Below are positions 62,642 to 64,000 of a stretch of 64,000 nucleotides of DNA, one piece after another. The stretch lies in the NCBI RefSeq assembly GCF_000422905.1, contig NZ_AUGY01000027.1:20799-84798 (forward strand), written 5' to 3'. This DNA comes from Paenibacillus alginolyticus DSM 5050 = NBRC 15375 (GTDB taxonomy: Bacteria; Bacillota; Bacilli; Paenibacillales; NBRC-103111). The notes under the pieces were generated by a model. The model worked only from the letters and a program-made list of their open reading frames with translations, was not told the origin of the DNA and did no database searches. Each line of letters starts with the position of its first letter. Positions within the stretch are counted from its first letter, which is position 1. Position numbers and translations under genes: made by a program.

Positions 62642-63697
62642 ATGATGCTGAGAAAGAATTTAGCTATTTGTGGCAGCATTGTGTTTGCCAGTTCTGTTGT
62701 ATTAGCTGGCTGTGCAAGTAATAAACCAGCAAATACTTCACCTGCAGATGAGGCAACCACCCCAAAAGATGTAAAAGTTCAAACATTAAAGATTGCGAAC
62801 TATTTTGCAACCGATCATCCACAAAATGTGGCGCTTCGTGAGAAGTTTAAACCGATGGTGGAAGCAAAATCTAACAGTACGTTAAAGGTTGAAATTTATG
62901 ATAACAGTAAACTGGGGGCTGAACAGCAATTCTATACCGGCGTTCGTAACGGTACCATTGAGATGGGGATTCCAGGATTAATCATGCAGGCTGATATTCC
63001 AAAAATGAGTGCAGGCGAATTTCCGTTCTTGTTTAAAGATTTTAAATCCACCAAGAAAGTGTTTGACGGTCCCATTGGAAAAGAGATGACAGAGGAATTA
63101 GAAAGTAAGCATGGCGTACATCCTTTGGCATGGAGTGCGAATGGTTTTAGAATGTTTTCATCTAATAAAACAATTAATAGTATGGCGGATTTTAAAGGCT
63201 TGCGCTTAAGGATGCCCAATATACCAAACTATCTTAAATTAGGTCAGCTATTGGGAGCAAACGTAACGCCAATGCCCATATCAGAAGTTTTTACTGCTCT
63301 TGAACAAAAGGTTGTAGATGGCCAAGATAACCCTGTTGCTACATTAAGAGCTTCTGGTTGGCATGAAGTGCAAAGTGATGTTTTGGAATCAAATCATATG
63401 TTTAGTCCCAACATTTATATTATTAACAGCAAACTATGGAAGCAATTATCTCCAGAGCAGCAAAAAGTGATTGAAGAAGCGTCAAAGGCCGCTGCTGATT
63501 TAGAATGGGAATTGCTAGAAAAGAGCTATGAAGACGATAAGAAGTTCCTGCAAGAACATAAAATCAAATTTACAACACCTGATGACAAGTTCAGAAAAGA
63601 CATGGAAGCCGCAGCAAAACCTTTATACGACGAGATCTACAGTAAAAATCCATGGGCAAAGGAAATGGTGGAAAAGATTAAAGCGGAAATTAAATAA
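62642..63697 (+). CDS. dctP: TRAP transporter solute-binding lipoprotein, DctP family
   Basis: Extracytoplasmic binding protein of 351 residues for organic acids or sugar acids. Signal peptide with lipobox LAGC (about 21-24), then the DctP fold: TEDHP-like region FATDHPQN, GTIEMGI, FRMFSSN, and the conserved Arg in GLRLRMPN for carboxylate binding. ATG 62642 or 62645 follows AAGGAG (62629-62634 region). The permease genes dctQ and dctM expected next are not in the window; an IS element begins instead. Confidence 0.9.
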   Translation: MMLRKNLAICGSIVFASSVVLAGCASNKPANTSPADEATTPKDVKVQTLKIANYFATDHPQNVALREKFKPMVEAKSNSTLKVEIYDNSKLGAEQQFYTGVRNGTIEMGIPGLIMQADIPKMSAGEFPFLFKDFKSTKKVFDGPIGKEMTEELESKHGVHPLAWSANGFRMFSSNKTINSMADFKGLRLRMPNIPNYLKLGQLLGANVTPMPISEVFTALEQKVVDGQDNPVATLRASGWHEVQSDVLESNHMFSPNIYIINSKLWKQLSPEQQKVIEEASKAAADLEWELLEKSYEDDKKFLQEHKIKFTTPDDKFRKDMEAAAKPLYDEIYSKNPWAKEMVEKIKAEIK

Positions 63698-63702
63698 TTT
63701 GA

Positions 63703-64000
63703 TTATCCAACTAGCTCAGGATAGGTAATCGTCGTAGACGATAGGCAACAATGAACTAACCTATTGAATAACTCGCTTTTGACCTCACGGCGGTTGAATC
63801 GATAGCAAAACTCATCGAGATATGCTTGTAGGTGCTTAGGATCTAAGCCGTGGTAGGTACCACCAATAAAAGCTTTCGCATTAGAGATGATCGTATGAAG
63901 CCACTTTAGATGATCTGGATTTTCTTTCAGGTCGTACTTTTTGGCTTCATGGTGGAAGCCATTTTTGGCCAAAGCTTGATAAGAACGATATCTATCGCTG
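63703..64000 (-). mobile_element. IS1595-family transposase, C-terminal part (5' end outside window)
   Basis: DDE/ISXO2-type transposase fragment of 99 residues. The frame is open to the window end (starts SDRYRSYQALAKNG here). Typical C-terminal block: HTIISNAKAFIGGTYHGL, with HLQAYLDEFCYRFNRR. The stop codon lies only 6 bases from the dctP stop, so the usual terminal inverted repeat is absent or overlaps dctP; the right end is probably truncated. Confidence 0.82.

Overview
The window looks like a chromosomal segment of a low- to mid-GC, endospore-forming Firmicute, most probably Paenibacillus or a close relative. The evidence is the gene order infB-rbfA-nrnA-truB-ribF-rpsO-pnp-ylxY-ymxG-dut-dpaAB-asd-dapG-dapA-rnj-tepA-ylzJ-spoIIIE-ymfFHIJ-ymfK-rodZ-pgsA-cinA-recA-rny-ymdB-spoVS-miaB-ricA. 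This follows the Bacillus subtilis core order with local differences: no ylxP, ymxH, cotE or mutS at the usual places, nrnA inserted after rbfA, and recX, yajQ, rimO and a lipoprotein gene added. Several sporulation genes, frequent GTG/TTG starts and strong AGGAGG ribosome binding sites agree with this. No RNA genes (tRNA, rRNA) or CRISPR arrays were seen.

Layout. 1-8.0 kb: translation, RNA and flavin genes, with a structured S15 leader. 8.1-16.5 kb: M16 protease, dUTPase, dipicolinate synthase and the aspartate/lysine pathway (asd, dapG, dapA), which supplies dipicolinate and peptidoglycan precursors, then an RNase J. 16.6-31.8 kb: TepA protease, SpoIIIE translocase, a SleB-like hydrolase, the ymf cluster (M16 pair and SDR), RodZ, YajQ, RimO, PgsA and CinA. 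31.9-37 kb: recA-recX, RNase Y, YmdB and SpoVS. 37-51 kb: central carbon metabolism, with two 2-oxoacid:ferredoxin oxidoreductases of different architecture, an orphan PduL phosphotransacylase, MiaB/RicA, a lone ABC ATPase with a small phosphatase, and an orphan KinB-like kinase. 51-64 kb: accessory genes, including small unknown proteins, an aldo/keto reductase, a XerS-type recombinase, a SigV/RsiV pair, a ykkC-class riboswitch in front of an ABC-2 exporter carrying two apparent lesions, a DUF3892 protein, a TRAP binding protein behind a repeat-rich control region, and the end of an IS1595-type transposase.

Points of most interest: (1) a recurring leader element (conserved block, small hairpin, ribosome binding site) in front of tepA, miaB and the aldo/keto reductase gene, in degenerate tandem copies at two of them; (2) the ykkC-class riboswitch governing an exporter whose ATPase is frameshifted into its permease and whose second permease has a Trp-to-stop codon; (3) a perfect 10-bp inverted repeat around the spoIIIE extended -10 that covers its ribosome binding site; (4) sigma-G-like promoters for tepA and the SleB-like gene, a sigma-K-like promoter for dpaA, and candidate cre sites near the second oxidoreductase and dctP. 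All identifications come from reading the sequence; no database search was run.
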